From positions 6,155-70,154 of the forward strand of contig JBBQFL010000022.1 in the NCBI GenBank assembly GCA_038321965.1: a DNA stretch of 64,000 nt. Reading direction: 5' to 3'. Positions 25,867 through 35,125 of the stretch are shown one piece after another. The notes under the pieces are model-generated. The model did not search any database and was not told the origin of the DNA. It saw nothing but the letters and a program-made list of their open reading frames with translations. Within the stretch, counting starts at the first letter, position 1. Each line of letters starts with the position of its first letter. Position numbers and translations under genes: made by a program. The stretch comes from UKL13-2 sp038321965 (lineage in GTDB: Bacteria; Pseudomonadota; Gammaproteobacteria; Burkholderiales; Usitatibacteraceae).

Positions 25867-27213
25867 TTAGAAGAACTGCAGGATACCGCCGCAAGTTTCG
25901 CCATTGAAACAGGCGTCTGAGTTTGGGTTACCTCCTACCGATGCTGGCCGCGCATCCTGAAACCTGAGATTGAGATAGTATGTTTTGCCTTTTTCGAGCT
26001 TGCAATAGGAGACCGGTAGCGTTCCGGTGATATTCGCCCAGTTTACGGTTACGCCATTGATACCCGTAACGTAGCAGCCGTTTCCTGACGTGTTGGTGAG
26101 CACTTTTGTGGTGTCAAAGTCGCACGGCGTCGTAGAAACCGACATAAAGCCTGGACGAATGTTCGCGCCTGAAGCGGCTGCGTCGGCGTACTGAAATCCG
26201 CCACCCTTGTCAAATGAACCCAGTGGTACCGTGAACTTGAAGGTGAGGGCTTCGCCGGATCGCATGGCGATATAGTCCAGCGCATGCTTGTCTTGATAAT
26301 CGTCCAAACTGATGTTGTGCTGCCACGAACGTGTTAGTGCCGGCGTTGCGGCACATCGCGTCGGATCCATGGCATAGGCGTTCACTTCGAAGCCAGCGCC
26401 GTTCAATCCCTGGTGTGTAGCGCCAAGTACGTTACCCAGTTTGGATTGATTGGGTAGAGTGATACCGTCGATGGACACGTCGGCCCCTTGGGGGGCCTGG
26501 ACTACGGCAGTGACGGTAAAGTTTATTGAACTATTGCCAGAGGATGTAGTGACAATAATGTTGGCGACCCCTGCTGGCACGTTTGCCGGAACTGTCGTGG
26601 TAATCGTCGTTGCGGTGATTCCAGTAATGCTCGCCGGAACTCCACCGATGGTGACGCCCGCGCCGGTAAACCCTGACCCAGCAATGGTTAAGGCTGTGCC
26701 TATCTGTCCTGAAAGGGGCGAAACGGTACTGATCACGGGTGCCGGTGTTGCTGACGGTGCGGTAACTGAAAAGGCGAAAGTGAAGTCAGGTGCTATGCCG
26801 GTCGTCACTGTTATGCCAGCGCTACTATTGGGGAGAATACTCGGCACCCTTACGACAATTTGCGTACCGCTGTTGGTCAAAACAGTGGCGCTTACCCCAC
26901 CGATTTTGACTTGGGCACCACTCAAGTTGAGGCCGTTAATCGCAATGGTGTCATTTGGGGCGCCACTACCGGGCGATACGCTGCTAATTGTTGGTGGCGA
27001 TGTTGATGGCGGCACGACGACTGTCGTTGTGCCACATCCGCCGGTGCTAATGTTGAGGGCACCGCCGCTGTACGTCACGGTGACCGCATTTGCAGCAGTG
27101 CAGCTAACGCCATTGACGGTAATGGGCTGCTGCGCGCTACATACAGTGGCCATAAAGGCGGCTGATGCAATCGCTGAAGCAGCGAGTATTCGCATCCTTG
27201 AAATTATGCTCAT
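25867..27213 (-). CDS. Exported protein with two IPT/TIG repeats
   Basis: The 448-residue product starts with a signal peptide (cleavage after VCSA, about residue 27). A low-complexity Thr/Ser/Pro linker leads to two IPT/TIG immunoglobulin-like repeats (about 72-150, PTISSVSPGSGAPNDTIAING...; about 158-235, PVISTVSPLSGQIGTALTIAGSGF...). The C-terminal 200 residues (ADVSIDGITLPNQSKLG ... DACFNGETCGGILQFF) contain several cysteines and look like a separate beta domain of unknown type. AAAGGA precedes the ATG. It is a likely substrate of the secretion or glycosylation genes nearby, by position only. Confidence 0.75.
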   Translation of the reverse strand: MSIISRMRILAASAIASAAFMATVCSAQQPITVNGVSCTAANAVTVTYSGGALNISTGGCGTTTVVVPPSTSPPTISSVSPGSGAPNDTIAINGLNLSGAQVKIGGVSATVLTNSGTQIVVRVPSILPNSSAGITVTTGIAPDFTFAFSVTAPSATPAPVISTVSPLSGQIGTALTIAGSGFTGAGVTIGGVPASITGITATTITTTVPANVPAGVANIIVTTSSGNSSINFTVTAVVQAPQGADVSIDGITLPNQSKLGNVLGATHQGLNGAGFEVNAYAMDPTRCAATPALTRSWQHNISLDDYQDKHALDYIAMRSGEALTFKFTVPLGSFDKGGGFQYADAAASGANIRPGFMSVSTTPCDFDTTKVLTNTSGNGCYVTGINGVTVNWANITGTLPVSYCKLEKGKTYYLNLRFQDARPASVGGNPNSDACFNGETCGGILQFF

Positions 27214-27372
27214 GATTTATTCCTTTAGAGGGTAATTTCTGAGGTAGCGGGTTCGCTTGGGCCTCATTTTTATTTATAGACGACGTTGGACAACAATTAA
27301 CTGGCTATGTTCCCAGATAGCCGTGCTGGCGCGCTATTAACTTTCACACAATTGAACACTTTTAAGCAACGA

Positions 27373-27396
27373 AAAGGGGGCCTTTCGGCCCCCTTT
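27373..27396 (-). terminator. Rho-independent-type hairpin after the large secreted-protein gene
   Basis: Ten-base arms AAAGGGGGCC and GGCCCCCTTT close a four-base loop (27383-27386). On the minus strand the 3' arm ends in a short T run (CCCCCTTTTC). It is 39 bases beyond the stop of the gene at 27435-29075. Confidence 0.75.
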
Positions 27397-27434
27397 CCAA
27401 GCTTTGTCGTTACCGACATTACGATATTACGATA

Positions 27435-29075
27435 TTACCGGATGAAGCGCAGGTACTTATGCGGAATTACGCCGCCGTAAGCAGATGCCACACCGGTGTT
27501 TGTGTAGTTGTGGAAAGATGTACCCACAACCGGCAAACCGAAGAACGTACGTGGCACTGCATCAGCAACACCGTTCAACGAAGAAGAGATCGGCGTAATG
27601 CTTTGTGCAGCTTGCGCTGCGAGGCCAGTGTTACCGAAGTCGAACGTTGCCCAGCCATTTGGACCCTGCAGTACGCGACGGCTAAGGGTTGCAAATGCGG
27701 CACCCGTCGTCGTTGCACCTGTAGATGCAAAATTGTCAGCCGCACCTTGCAGACGTGTATTGTTGGTTGAACCCAACAAACCAGTCGTACCGAACTCAAC
27801 AACGTTAGCTTCCCAGCACAGGTTTTGGCCCGGCGCTGCCGCTGCTGGAGGACGTGGTGATGGCAGAATTACGCCAGGTGCCGCACCAAGTGTTCCCTCT
27901 TCACGATTGAAAATTGACAGCAAATACGCATCGCATGAGCCAGTTGGCGTTGTGCTGGCGAAGTTATTGCTGAACGGACGGTTTGGTGTACCGGTGCCAA
28001 CGCCGATGAGATCGCGTTTGGTAGGCATGGTGACAATCCAGTCGGTCTTCGAAGCAGTGGCCGCATCCGTGAGGAACTCATTGATGATGTCGCTGCGCAT
28101 GAAGACCGATGTAACCGCTTGCTGCGACGAAGCCCAGCTAGCACGGACAACACCTGCCGCGCTCGCAGGGAAACCGCCACTTGCAGGTTGGTCAGTTACA
28201 AACACCAGGCTGTTTGTGTCGATACCGGTTTGCGAAGACAGCGACGGATTAACGTTGCCGGAAGCAGAATACGGTGGCAATACTGGAATCGGTGGGTTAA
28301 ACCACGCGTCAAGCGTCGTTGTACCGAAGGCGTAGTTCGTGCCGTTGGCGGCATTGATGATACTGCCGCGACCAAACAAACCACCCGATGGAGGAGCAAG
28401 ATACTGGGTAGACCTGGTAGCACCAACCAAGGTGCCTGGTAACTTGGCAGCAGGCGCAGCCGCTGTCGAAAGGGCGTCATAAGCATCAAGCGCAGCACAG
28501 TTGGCAGGAACGCCTGCGGCGCTGTGTTTGACGAAACCGGTCAGGACCGGATCAATCACAACACCCATCTCCAAGACTTCAATGTAGCCTTCACGGGTAC
28601 GATCGAGGGTGTTAAACGTTGCGTTGTCGACCAGAGCTCCGGTGTACTGGTAGTTCTTAAAATCGTTCAGCGGCAAACCCAGGCCGTCGACGCGAACGAC
28701 GCCGGCTGCATTGCCGAAGAGGTCACTAGGCGTCACACAGGAGTTGTCGCCAGTTTCAAGTCTTGCGCCAGCCGCCGTTGGAATGACAACGCCAGTCCAA
28801 ACGTCTTGCGGGGAAAGGAACAAGTTAAAGTCAAGCACCTCACGGCTATTCTTGCCTTCGAGGAAACGGACTTTGACGATTTTCGTCTCGGCATTCGTGT
28901 TAACGATCGAGATGGCGGTAAAGTTACCATTGCGCACCGTGTAGTACGGGAATATGACGACTTGACCGAGATTTTCAGGGTTGATATGCACTGCATTTGC
29001 GGTACCGGCGGCGCCTAGCGCTGCCAATCCCGCCAACACGGCTGCGTGCAATGATTTCTTTTTAAACGTATTCAT
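27435..29075 (-). CDS. Large secreted protein of unknown function (S-layer-like appearance)
   Basis: A 546-residue exported protein with a signal peptide (MNTFKKKSLHAAVLAGLAALGAAGTANA). The mature protein starts VHINPENLGQVVIFPYYTVRNGNFTAISIVNTNAETKIVKVRFLEGKNSREVLDFNLFLSPQDVWTG, a block I associate with uncharacterised abundant secreted proteins of beta- and gammaproteobacteria. The rest is rich in Ala, Gly, Thr and Asn with few Lys. It has its own promoter region with a perfect palindrome, an AAGGAG site, and its own terminator, so it is a separate, possibly highly expressed unit. Surface structural role is inference. Confidence 0.7.
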   Translation of the reverse strand: MNTFKKKSLHAAVLAGLAALGAAGTANAVHINPENLGQVVIFPYYTVRNGNFTAISIVNTNAETKIVKVRFLEGKNSREVLDFNLFLSPQDVWTGVVIPTAAGARLETGDNSCVTPSDLFGNAAGVVRVDGLGLPLNDFKNYQYTGALVDNATFNTLDRTREGYIEVLEMGVVIDPVLTGFVKHSAAGVPANCAALDAYDALSTAAAPAAKLPGTLVGATRSTQYLAPPSGGLFGRGSIINAANGTNYAFGTTTLDAWFNPPIPVLPPYSASGNVNPSLSSQTGIDTNSLVFVTDQPASGGFPASAAGVVRASWASSQQAVTSVFMRSDIINEFLTDAATASKTDWIVTMPTKRDLIGVGTGTPNRPFSNNFASTTPTGSCDAYLLSIFNREEGTLGAAPGVILPSPRPPAAAAPGQNLCWEANVVEFGTTGLLGSTNNTRLQGAADNFASTGATTTGAAFATLSRRVLQGPNGWATFDFGNTGLAAQAAQSITPISSSLNGVADAVPRTFFGLPVVGTSFHNYTNTGVASAYGGVIPHKYLRFIR

Positions 29076-29100
29076 TTTTTAAAATACTCCTTTTAAATAT

Positions 29101-29116
29101 TAAAGTGATCACTTTA
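29101..29116. promoter_or_regulatory. Perfect 16-base palindrome upstream of the secreted-protein gene
   Basis: TAAAGTGATCACTTTA is fully symmetric, 26 bases before the start codon and downstream of a candidate promoter. The GTGATCAC core resembles binding sites of CRP/FNR-type or small helix-turn-helix regulators. Its position downstream of the promoter suggests repression. Confidence 0.5.
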
Positions 29117-29135
29117 GAAGCTACAACGTTCTTAG

Positions 29136-29162
29136 TTTATACCAGCTAAAACCAATTTTCAA
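29136..29162 (-). promoter_or_regulatory. Candidate sigma-70 promoter for the secreted-protein gene
   Basis: On the minus strand TTGAAA (29157-29162) is followed after 15 bases by TATAAA (29136-29141), in AT-rich DNA. The spacer is two bases shorter than ideal. Confidence 0.35.
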
Positions 29163-29209
29163 ACATTTTATTAGTATCTACTCGCCTACACCTGCAGTTG
29201 GACGCGCGC

Positions 29210-29656
29210 CTAGCCTTGATATACAAACCACCATTGACCCGCCTCCAAAATCCATGCCTCCTTGACAGGAATGCTTGTTTTTACGCCCTCTGCGTCAACA
29301 TCTATCAAGACGGTGACGTCACAAGTTTCCGCTTCGCATGACGCGTCCTTCACTTTAGCGCCGCGCCAATATACGGCATTAACCCGAATTCGATACTTCT
29401 CAACCGGCATTGTTGAACGTCCCGCGGGACTGATGAACCCGTACGCGGTGTCCATATCCGACTTCAACAATGCATCCCAGCGCTTCTGAGCCCGACCCAG
29501 CACTTTTTGCGAGGTCGTTTCAACTTTCTTATCTGCCCCCGCGGACGATGGATCGTTGCCCATCGACGCACAGCCTGACAGAACAATTACCGCAAATGCA
29601 TACGCAGAAACTAAAACCGAAAACTTGAATCGCACAATTAATCCGCTTCTTCTCAT
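29210..29656 (-). CDS. Putative lipoprotein of unknown function
   Basis: The 148-residue product has a hydrophobic N terminus ending in the lipobox LSGC (C about residue 29; VLVSAYAFAVIVLSGCASMG), so it should be lipid-anchored. The mature part contains VLGRAQKRWDALLKSDMDTAYGFISPAGRSTM, an NTF2-like-looking helix pattern, and two cysteines (ASCEAETC) that could form a disulfide. It lies downstream of gspD after a 173-base AT-rich gap on the same strand. It is not a recognised pilotin, but that role is possible by position. Confidence 0.65.
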   Translation of the reverse strand: MRRSGLIVRFKFSVLVSAYAFAVIVLSGCASMGNDPSSAGADKKVETTSQKVLGRAQKRWDALLKSDMDTAYGFISPAGRSTMPVEKYRIRVNAVYWRGAKVKDASCEAETCDVTVLIDVDAEGVKTSIPVKEAWILEAGQWWFVYQG

Positions 29657-29829
29657 TAATACTTAAAGTAAAACATGAGATATCAAAATCATTTAAAAAG
29701 AGTAATAAATTCTCCTCGCAGCGTCAATACATTCTGTGAGGGCTTCACCTCATTGTGGCGCATTTGCAACAAAATTCACAATTTTTATCCCGAAAAGTGT
29801 CGTCGCCTTCGCGAAATCAACCGCATTGG

Positions 29830-32085
29830 TTATTTCGAAGGGCGAGGAAAGTACTTTTCGAGCGCCGGCATCTTGGAGCGTAACTCATTGGTAAATGCCG
29901 CAGCCTCATCAGAATTCGTAATGACGGTCGGCGTAATCAGAATCACCAGTTCGGTACGCCTGTTGTGATATGACTGCGTACCAAATAAGCCGCCGATCAA
30001 GGGTATTTTCGACAACAGAGGCACGCCATTTGTGCCTGTTGTAATTTCATTGCCAATCAGACCGGCCAAAACCGTCGTCTCGCCGGACCCGACATTGATA
30101 GTCGTCTGCGCCTTCCTTGTCGCAATGGGAGGGTTACCGCCACCAGAGGCCGCGCCGGCAGTGCTCACCTCCTGATTGACTTCCAGCGTAACCCTGCCAC
30201 CAGCGTTTATTCTAGGTGTCACGGTCAAAATGATACCGGTCGGCAAATACTGGCGGGTGACAACTGTGTTGCCGCCGGTACCGGTTCCCTGGCTAGTGCC
30301 TGTATCAATAGAAATCTGGTCGCCGACATTTATGGATGCCTTTTCGTTATCCAGCACCATCACCCGGGGTGCCGACAAGACGGTCGCACGCCCGTCAGTG
30401 CCGAGTGCCTGTAGCGTTGCACGCATGTCTCCGGCAACCACGTTGATCAATTGCAAACCGGGCGCGGTGGCCACCAGCGACCGCGGGTCAGTAGCGGTCC
30501 CCAAACCCGGAGTGACTGGCAGGGATGTCCCTAGATTGCGAAGTGTACCTACCGTATTGTTCCGGGCATTGATAAACCATTCGATTCCAAACTTCAGATC
30601 ATCGGTTAATGTCACTTCCGCGATCAGCACTTCGACCGATACCTGCCGTCTTGGTACGTCGAGCTGCTTCAATGCCGTCTGAATGGTTTCATAGTCTGAC
30701 GGCGAGGCCAGAATCAGCAGCGCGTTATTGTCGTTGTCGGCGATGATGCGAGCATCTTTGGATACGCTTACGCCGCTGCCCGCAAACGATACCAGCGACT
30801 GCAACGCAGATTGGAGAGGTGTTTGCGGCGCAGCTGGCGCGCCGGGTGCTGCAGGTGTGGTCGTAACCTGGGCCGGACGCTGACCGGGCGCCAAAGTCGG
30901 CGTCGTGCTTGCCTGCTTATTGCCGTAGATCTCGTTCAATAACTGGGCCAGTTTCTCCGCCTTGCCGTGCTGCACCGGGTAGACATTGAAACGCAATCCT
31001 CCCGCGACGCCGCCGGTTTTGTCGAGGCGCTCGATCCACTTTTTAGCCTCTTCTAGATAACGAGGCTGCGTGGTAACGACGAGGAGGGCGTTGAGCCGCT
31101 CAATTGGAATATATTTAACGATGCCCGCCAGCGGGCTCGCGGCGCCCGCACCGAATATATTGTTGAGATCGGTGCCAAGTGCTTTGACGTCTGTTGAGAG
31201 CGGATACAAGCCGATTGAGTAGCCGGCCAGGAAGTCGACATCAAACAGTTCAATGATATCGAGCAGGTGACGTAATTCGCGTTGCGTGCCCGATAGCACC
31301 AACAGGTTGCGGATAGGATCCTGCTGCACGGCCGTTGGATCAATCTGGTATGGCAACAAGATACGCGCCATATCGCCAACGCCAACAAACTTAAGCTGGA
31401 TGATCTGTACCGAATATCCATTTGGCAATGCCTTTGAGACACTGCCGAGCGTCGGCGAAACTGAACCTTTGGTACCGAGCGCGGCAGGCAGGATCTTGTA
31501 CATGCCTTCTTCCTTGACCATCACCAGATTATTTTGGCGCAACAGCATTTCCAGGACTGGAATCAGGTCCTGCCGCGACACCGGTTTGGAAAAGCGTACG
31601 GTAGCGTTGCCCGCGGCTTGCGGATGGATCGTGAACGACTCTTTGAGGTAGTCGCCCAGAATGTATTGGACGATTTGCCGGATGTCGAGCGCCTCAAAAT
31701 TGAGTGTGTACTCTTCCGGCCCAACCGGGGCAACCGCCGTCGGCGGCTTTTGATTAACGAAAACGCCCGTGCCTACGTAGGTACGCGCACCGCCTTGTGC
31801 GGGGTCCGCTCCAATTGCACCCGTCGCGATGGTGTTTGCGCCGGCTGTCGACTTGGCGCCAGCATTGGCCACTGTACCTGGCTTGGGTGGAAGCGGGCCA
31901 ACCTGCAGCTTTTTCTCCATAGTGCCGGGTGTCTGCGGACCATCCGCGCCAAGTTTTTTGAGTTCCGCGCAGCCGCTCATTGCAAGTGAGAGCACGATCC
32001 AGGCGGCACATTGGAAAACGGGCAGGCGCAACATTGGATGAACGGCGCTGAATAAATGACGAATATTAGTAGTCACGGGTCGCAC
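29830..32085 (-). CDS. gspD: Type II secretion outer-membrane secretin
   Basis: A 751-residue secretin that forms the outer-membrane gate. A lipobox-like LSLAMSGC lies after the signal segment, so it may be lipidated. Residues about 125-195 form the N0 domain (EEYTLNFEALDIRQIVQYILGDYLKESFTIHP), followed by N1-N3 repeats (LIPVLEMLLRQNNLVMV, RLNALLVVTTQPRYLEEAKKWIERLD, NALLILASPSDYETIQTALKQLD), and the C-terminal secretin (about 490-740; VEVLIAEVTLTDDLKFGIEWF, SAPRVMVLDNEKASINVGDQI, VPLLSKIPLIGGLFG). The start may be GTG 32085 or ATG 32034. It is the last gene of the gsp operon, as in Xanthomonas xps. Confidence 0.93.
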   Translation of the reverse strand: MRPVTTNIRHLFSAVHPMLRLPVFQCAAWIVLSLAMSGCAELKKLGADGPQTPGTMEKKLQVGPLPPKPGTVANAGAKSTAGANTIATGAIGADPAQGGARTYVGTGVFVNQKPPTAVAPVGPEEYTLNFEALDIRQIVQYILGDYLKESFTIHPQAAGNATVRFSKPVSRQDLIPVLEMLLRQNNLVMVKEEGMYKILPAALGTKGSVSPTLGSVSKALPNGYSVQIIQLKFVGVGDMARILLPYQIDPTAVQQDPIRNLLVLSGTQRELRHLLDIIELFDVDFLAGYSIGLYPLSTDVKALGTDLNNIFGAGAASPLAGIVKYIPIERLNALLVVTTQPRYLEEAKKWIERLDKTGGVAGGLRFNVYPVQHGKAEKLAQLLNEIYGNKQASTTPTLAPGQRPAQVTTTPAAPGAPAAPQTPLQSALQSLVSFAGSGVSVSKDARIIADNDNNALLILASPSDYETIQTALKQLDVPRRQVSVEVLIAEVTLTDDLKFGIEWFINARNNTVGTLRNLGTSLPVTPGLGTATDPRSLVATAPGLQLINVVAGDMRATLQALGTDGRATVLSAPRVMVLDNEKASINVGDQISIDTGTSQGTGTGGNTVVTRQYLPTGIILTVTPRINAGGRVTLEVNQEVSTAGAASGGGNPPIATRKAQTTINVGSGETTVLAGLIGNEITTGTNGVPLLSKIPLIGGLFGTQSYHNRRTELVILITPTVITNSDEAAAFTNELRSKMPALEKYFPRPSK

Positions 32086-32201
32086 TCATAAGAGAAACAT
32101 TCGGGAGACAGGTCCAATTGTCATGACGACAGCCACACAAAATTCCTGACTCAAAAAGTTGGTTAGACGTTTGCCCTTGCCAACGCAAAATTGCTCGCCA
32201 A

Positions 32202-33023
32202 TCATTGCTTTGGCGCATTCTGAATGCGGCGACGGCGCTGATCGCCGAGTGCCGCTTCCGGCTGGGCAACGGGCGCTGCATTCGGGGCGGCCTCTGGCGG
32301 CGACTGTACAAAGCCCGGCAGGGCGGACGATCCCGGTTGCACCAAGTTCGGGTTTACCGGCGGTACCGCGCCCGGAGGAGGAATTTGACGGGGCGCCGGA
32401 CCCGGGGCATTGAACGTCGGCACACCGCTGACGACCACCCCCGTAGGCGGTGGTCGCTGGGCCGGCGCCGGCGCAACGGCGCCAGGTACGCCGGGCGGCA
32501 AGGCCTGGGGTGGCGGCGACGCTGCAGTACGCAGCGTCAGCTCTTCGGATTCGTCGCCTTGCTTCAGAACGACGCGCGCCGCGTCAATCGCTGACACAGA
32601 AATTCCGCTGCCAACGATTTCTGCACCCATCACGACGCGCAGGCTCTTTCCCGTTGCGATTTCGACCAGAAAGGCAATTGGCACCTCTTGATTGACGACG
32701 GTACCGGCGAGCCGGTACTGGCCTTTTTTCATTGTTGGCTGAACCGCGCCGGTGACCACTGGAAAGGGACGACGAGTGGGCAAGAACAAAGGGCGGTCCA
32801 AGGTTTCCTTGAAACCAACGTCTATCGCAGGTAACGCAAATGCGGGGAGCAGTGACGTGTCGTCGCTTTTGTTCACCTTGCCCACCAACACCTCGGGGTC
32901 TGGACGCAAGCTGGTTCCCCAGCGGGTTTCAAAGCCAATGGCGGCAAGCGCACCCAATGCGAGCAGAATGATCATCGCAGTCAGTCCGTTTTGCTGAAAC
33001 CATCGTTGTGTGGAGGAGTTCAT
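32202..33023 (-). CDS. gspN: XpsN-type type II secretion protein with GspC-like HR domain
   Basis: The 273-residue bitopic inner-membrane protein has a short cytoplasmic N terminus, one membrane helix (about 14-34, LTAMIILLALGALAAIGF), the LDRPLFLPTRRPFPV motif and a small beta domain (about 100-165; YRLAGTVVNQEVPIAFLVEIATGKSLRVVMGAEIVGSGISVSAI) that resembles the HR domain of GspC. The rest is proline-rich and has no PDZ domain. Order and features fit XpsN of Xanthomonas, which links the inner-membrane platform to the secretin. The start overlaps gspM by four bases. Confidence 0.8.
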   Translation of the reverse strand: MNSSTQRWFQQNGLTAMIILLALGALAAIGFETRWGTSLRPDPEVLVGKVNKSDDTSLLPAFALPAIDVGFKETLDRPLFLPTRRPFPVVTGAVQPTMKKGQYRLAGTVVNQEVPIAFLVEIATGKSLRVVMGAEIVGSGISVSAIDAARVVLKQGDESEELTLRTAASPPPQALPPGVPGAVAPAPAQRPPPTGVVVSGVPTFNAPGPAPRQIPPPGAVPPVNPNLVQPGSSALPGFVQSPPEAAPNAAPVAQPEAALGDQRRRRIQNAPKQ

Positions 33024-33706
33024 GTTGATCCACCCTTGTCCTTCGCTACCGACTCCGGGCTGCGGGCTTTTTCCGGATTTGCGCCTGGCGCCGGAGCAGC
33101 CTCACTCACCACCTTCAGTCCATAGCCGCGAATCTCAAGCTGAATATTCATGTCAGGCTCCACCATGCCTGGCACCGGTCGAAACGTAGGGGCGACGTTA
33201 GGTTGAATGCCAACTGTGTCGAGAAATAGATACGGCTCCTTGGTTTCCAGCGCATACAGCACGCGCCGAAGGTTTGCATTATTCACGCTCAGCGTGAAAT
33301 TTGCAGTTACAGGTCTGAATGATCCCTCCTCTTTCGCGGCGTTTCCTTGAACGGCCGATATCACCCGGCCGCCGTTGGCCTCGATGGTGGTCCGCACTAT
33401 CTCCTGCAGTTCTGCAAGTGCCAGCGCTGTGGACGTGCCTTTGAGATACATTTTCTTGACATCTCGAAGTTTCAGTGCCGCCAACTTTTCCATCAGCCGA
33501 GGACGCTGTGCATTGAAGGCCGTCTGGCTGCTCACCAGCCGGCTGAGTCTGGCAATATTGTCGTCATAGTGTCGATGAAGCAGCAGCGACGGCACGGCGA
33601 CAGCAGCGATAGCCAACGTAACAAACGTCAATAACAATGCCAGCGCCAGCCAGCGGCGCTTGCGTGGTTCTGCCGGTAGCCAGGCTGGCAGCTTCGCGGT
33701 CGTCAT
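33020..33706 (-). CDS. gspM: Type II secretion protein GspM (PilO-like b type)
   Basis: The 228-residue protein has a cytoplasmic N-terminal tail, a single membrane segment (about 19-42) followed by a helical coiled region (HYDDNIARLSRLVSSQTAFNAQRPRLMEKLAALK) and a periplasmic ferredoxin-like domain (LQEIVRTTIEANGGRVISAV, LRRVLYALETKEPYLFLDTVGI). This is the layout of GspM/PilO proteins that bind GspL. Overlaps gspL and the XpsN gene by four bases on each side. Confidence 0.85.
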   Translation of the reverse strand: MTTAKLPAWLPAEPRKRRWLALALLLTFVTLAIAAVAVPSLLLHRHYDDNIARLSRLVSSQTAFNAQRPRLMEKLAALKLRDVKKMYLKGTSTALALAELQEIVRTTIEANGGRVISAVQGNAAKEEGSFRPVTANFTLSVNNANLRRVLYALETKEPYLFLDTVGIQPNVAPTFRPVPGMVEPDMNIQLEIRGYGLKVVSEAAPAPGANPEKARSPESVAKDKGGST

Positions 33707-35118
33707 GTGCCGCTCTTCTTTGCAACAGGCGGGCTTGCTGGCGTCGCCGGGGGTATCGCAGTGTTTGGCGGTGGCGGCGGCACGGTAGCCGGTCCTGGCT
33801 GCATTGGGGTCAACATGGCTGGTGCGGCGGCGTTGGCTGGTCCAGCCGGGGTAATCGCGGGTGCAGCTACGGGCACACCCATGCCCGTAGCACCTCCGGG
33901 GCCAAGCGGCGGCGTGGGCACCGTGGCGGCCGCCGGCATGGGCGCCGTGCTTGAAATTGCCGGCGCGGGCTCGTCGTCGATGGTTTCCAGTTGCGGTACC
34001 GCGCGCGGCTTGATTTCAGCCGAGACATGAAAACGTTCGGTGTTCGCCTGCATGCGCGTGACGGCAGTCAACTGCTTGGAATTTTGAAATAGCGCCGTCG
34101 GCGACTGCTCGAGGTTTTCAATCACCTTGGACGATGACTGCGTCTCGCCGATCATAGTTACCTCACGAGTTTTGCCGTTTACTTTGATATCCAGCCTTTG
34201 TAACCAGGTCGTGTCGCCAAACGTTTTGGCCAATTCCTCGATGACCGCCACTACCGGGTAGACCGCGTGTTTTTTGCTGGCCAGAAAATTGTATTCGTCG
34301 GCAAGTTTTACGTACTCCGAATAGACCCGTTTGCTGATCTGAAATTCAGTTCCCGATTTTTCGGCTTGCGGAGACAATACTTTGACGACTTCGCGCTTCT
34401 GCCAGATGGGCAGTATGACTGCCGCAAGTACCAGCAAGGCCGCGAGTGCGAGCAGACCCAGATTGATCTGGTGCATGCGGCTCAAACGCCGCGGAGGTTT
34501 GTCGATCGCAGGCTGCAAATCGATCGCCTTCAGTTCCGCTGGCCCGGGGCCGCTTACGCCGATGGCGTTACATGACAGCCCGGCGCGCCGCAATGTATCG
34601 AGCAACCCAGCGACCTCCGACCTGGATGCCACCGCCAGCAAGACCGAAATTTTTTCGTTTTGCGCATCGCGCTTGATGACCTGCACGTCGTAGTACGCTT
34701 GGGCGGTCGTGAAGGGCGTGTGGCGGTCGAGCTCGAAACCGACGACTTCGCGCAGGTTTTCTTCAGTGGCCAGCGGCAAGGTGATCGTCTTCACCAGCGC
34801 CTGTTCAGGCGTCAATACCAGACGAACTCGGTCCCGTCCAGCCGCGATCAAATCTCGCAATACCGGGCTGCTGGCAAGCGCGTCGAGGCCCACCACGCGC
34901 GGTGGCTCGGCGCTATCGGCAACCGAATCCCGCCTGATGATCGTCAAGCCGTGTTCGTCGATGGCGACATCGGTGGCAACAGCGTCGCCATCGAGCCACC
35001 GCGCAATGGAAGCGGGCAACATCGCCTTAAGCTCGCCGGACCACCAATTCCAAAGTGGAGGTAGTACTGCCGCAGGCGTTGCGGCGGCGGGAGAAGGTAA
35101 TGATTGTGATGGCGTCAT
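33703..35118 (-). CDS. gspL: Type II secretion protein GspL with PilN-like region
   Basis: About 471 residues. The N-terminal cytoplasmic actin-like domain (about 20-215; VRLVLTPEQALVKTITLPLATEENLREVVGFELDRHTPFTTAQAYYDV) would bind GspE. A membrane helix at about 233-252 (INLGLLALAALLVLAAVILPIW) and a periplasmic PilN-like domain follow, then a long Pro/Ala-rich tail. I place the start at the ATG complementary to 35116-35118 (MTPSQSLPSP), seven bases after the gspK stop; an upstream start at 35250 would lie inside gspK. Confidence 0.88.
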   Translation of the reverse strand: MTPSQSLPSPAAATPAAVLPPLWNWWSGELKAMLPASIARWLDGDAVATDVAIDEHGLTIIRRDSVADSAEPPRVVGLDALASSPVLRDLIAAGRDRVRLVLTPEQALVKTITLPLATEENLREVVGFELDRHTPFTTAQAYYDVQVIKRDAQNEKISVLLAVASRSEVAGLLDTLRRAGLSCNAIGVSGPGPAELKAIDLQPAIDKPPRRLSRMHQINLGLLALAALLVLAAVILPIWQKREVVKVLSPQAEKSGTEFQISKRVYSEYVKLADEYNFLASKKHAVYPVVAVIEELAKTFGDTTWLQRLDIKVNGKTREVTMIGETQSSSKVIENLEQSPTALFQNSKQLTAVTRMQANTERFHVSAEIKPRAVPQLETIDDEPAPAISSTAPMPAAATVPTPPLGPGGATGMGVPVAAPAITPAGPANAAAPAMLTPMQPGPATVPPPPPNTAIPPATPASPPVAKKSGT

Positions 35119-35125
35119 GATTCGG

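Noticed and set aside
26450..27235. 261-codon plus-strand frame
   Set aside because: It is antisense to the IPT-repeat gene. Its Val/Pro/Thr-rich text mirrors the repetitive codons of the real gene.
29675..29968. 97-codon plus-strand frame between the lipoprotein gene and gspD
   Set aside because: It runs into the gspD coding region on the opposite strand and lacks a ribosome site.
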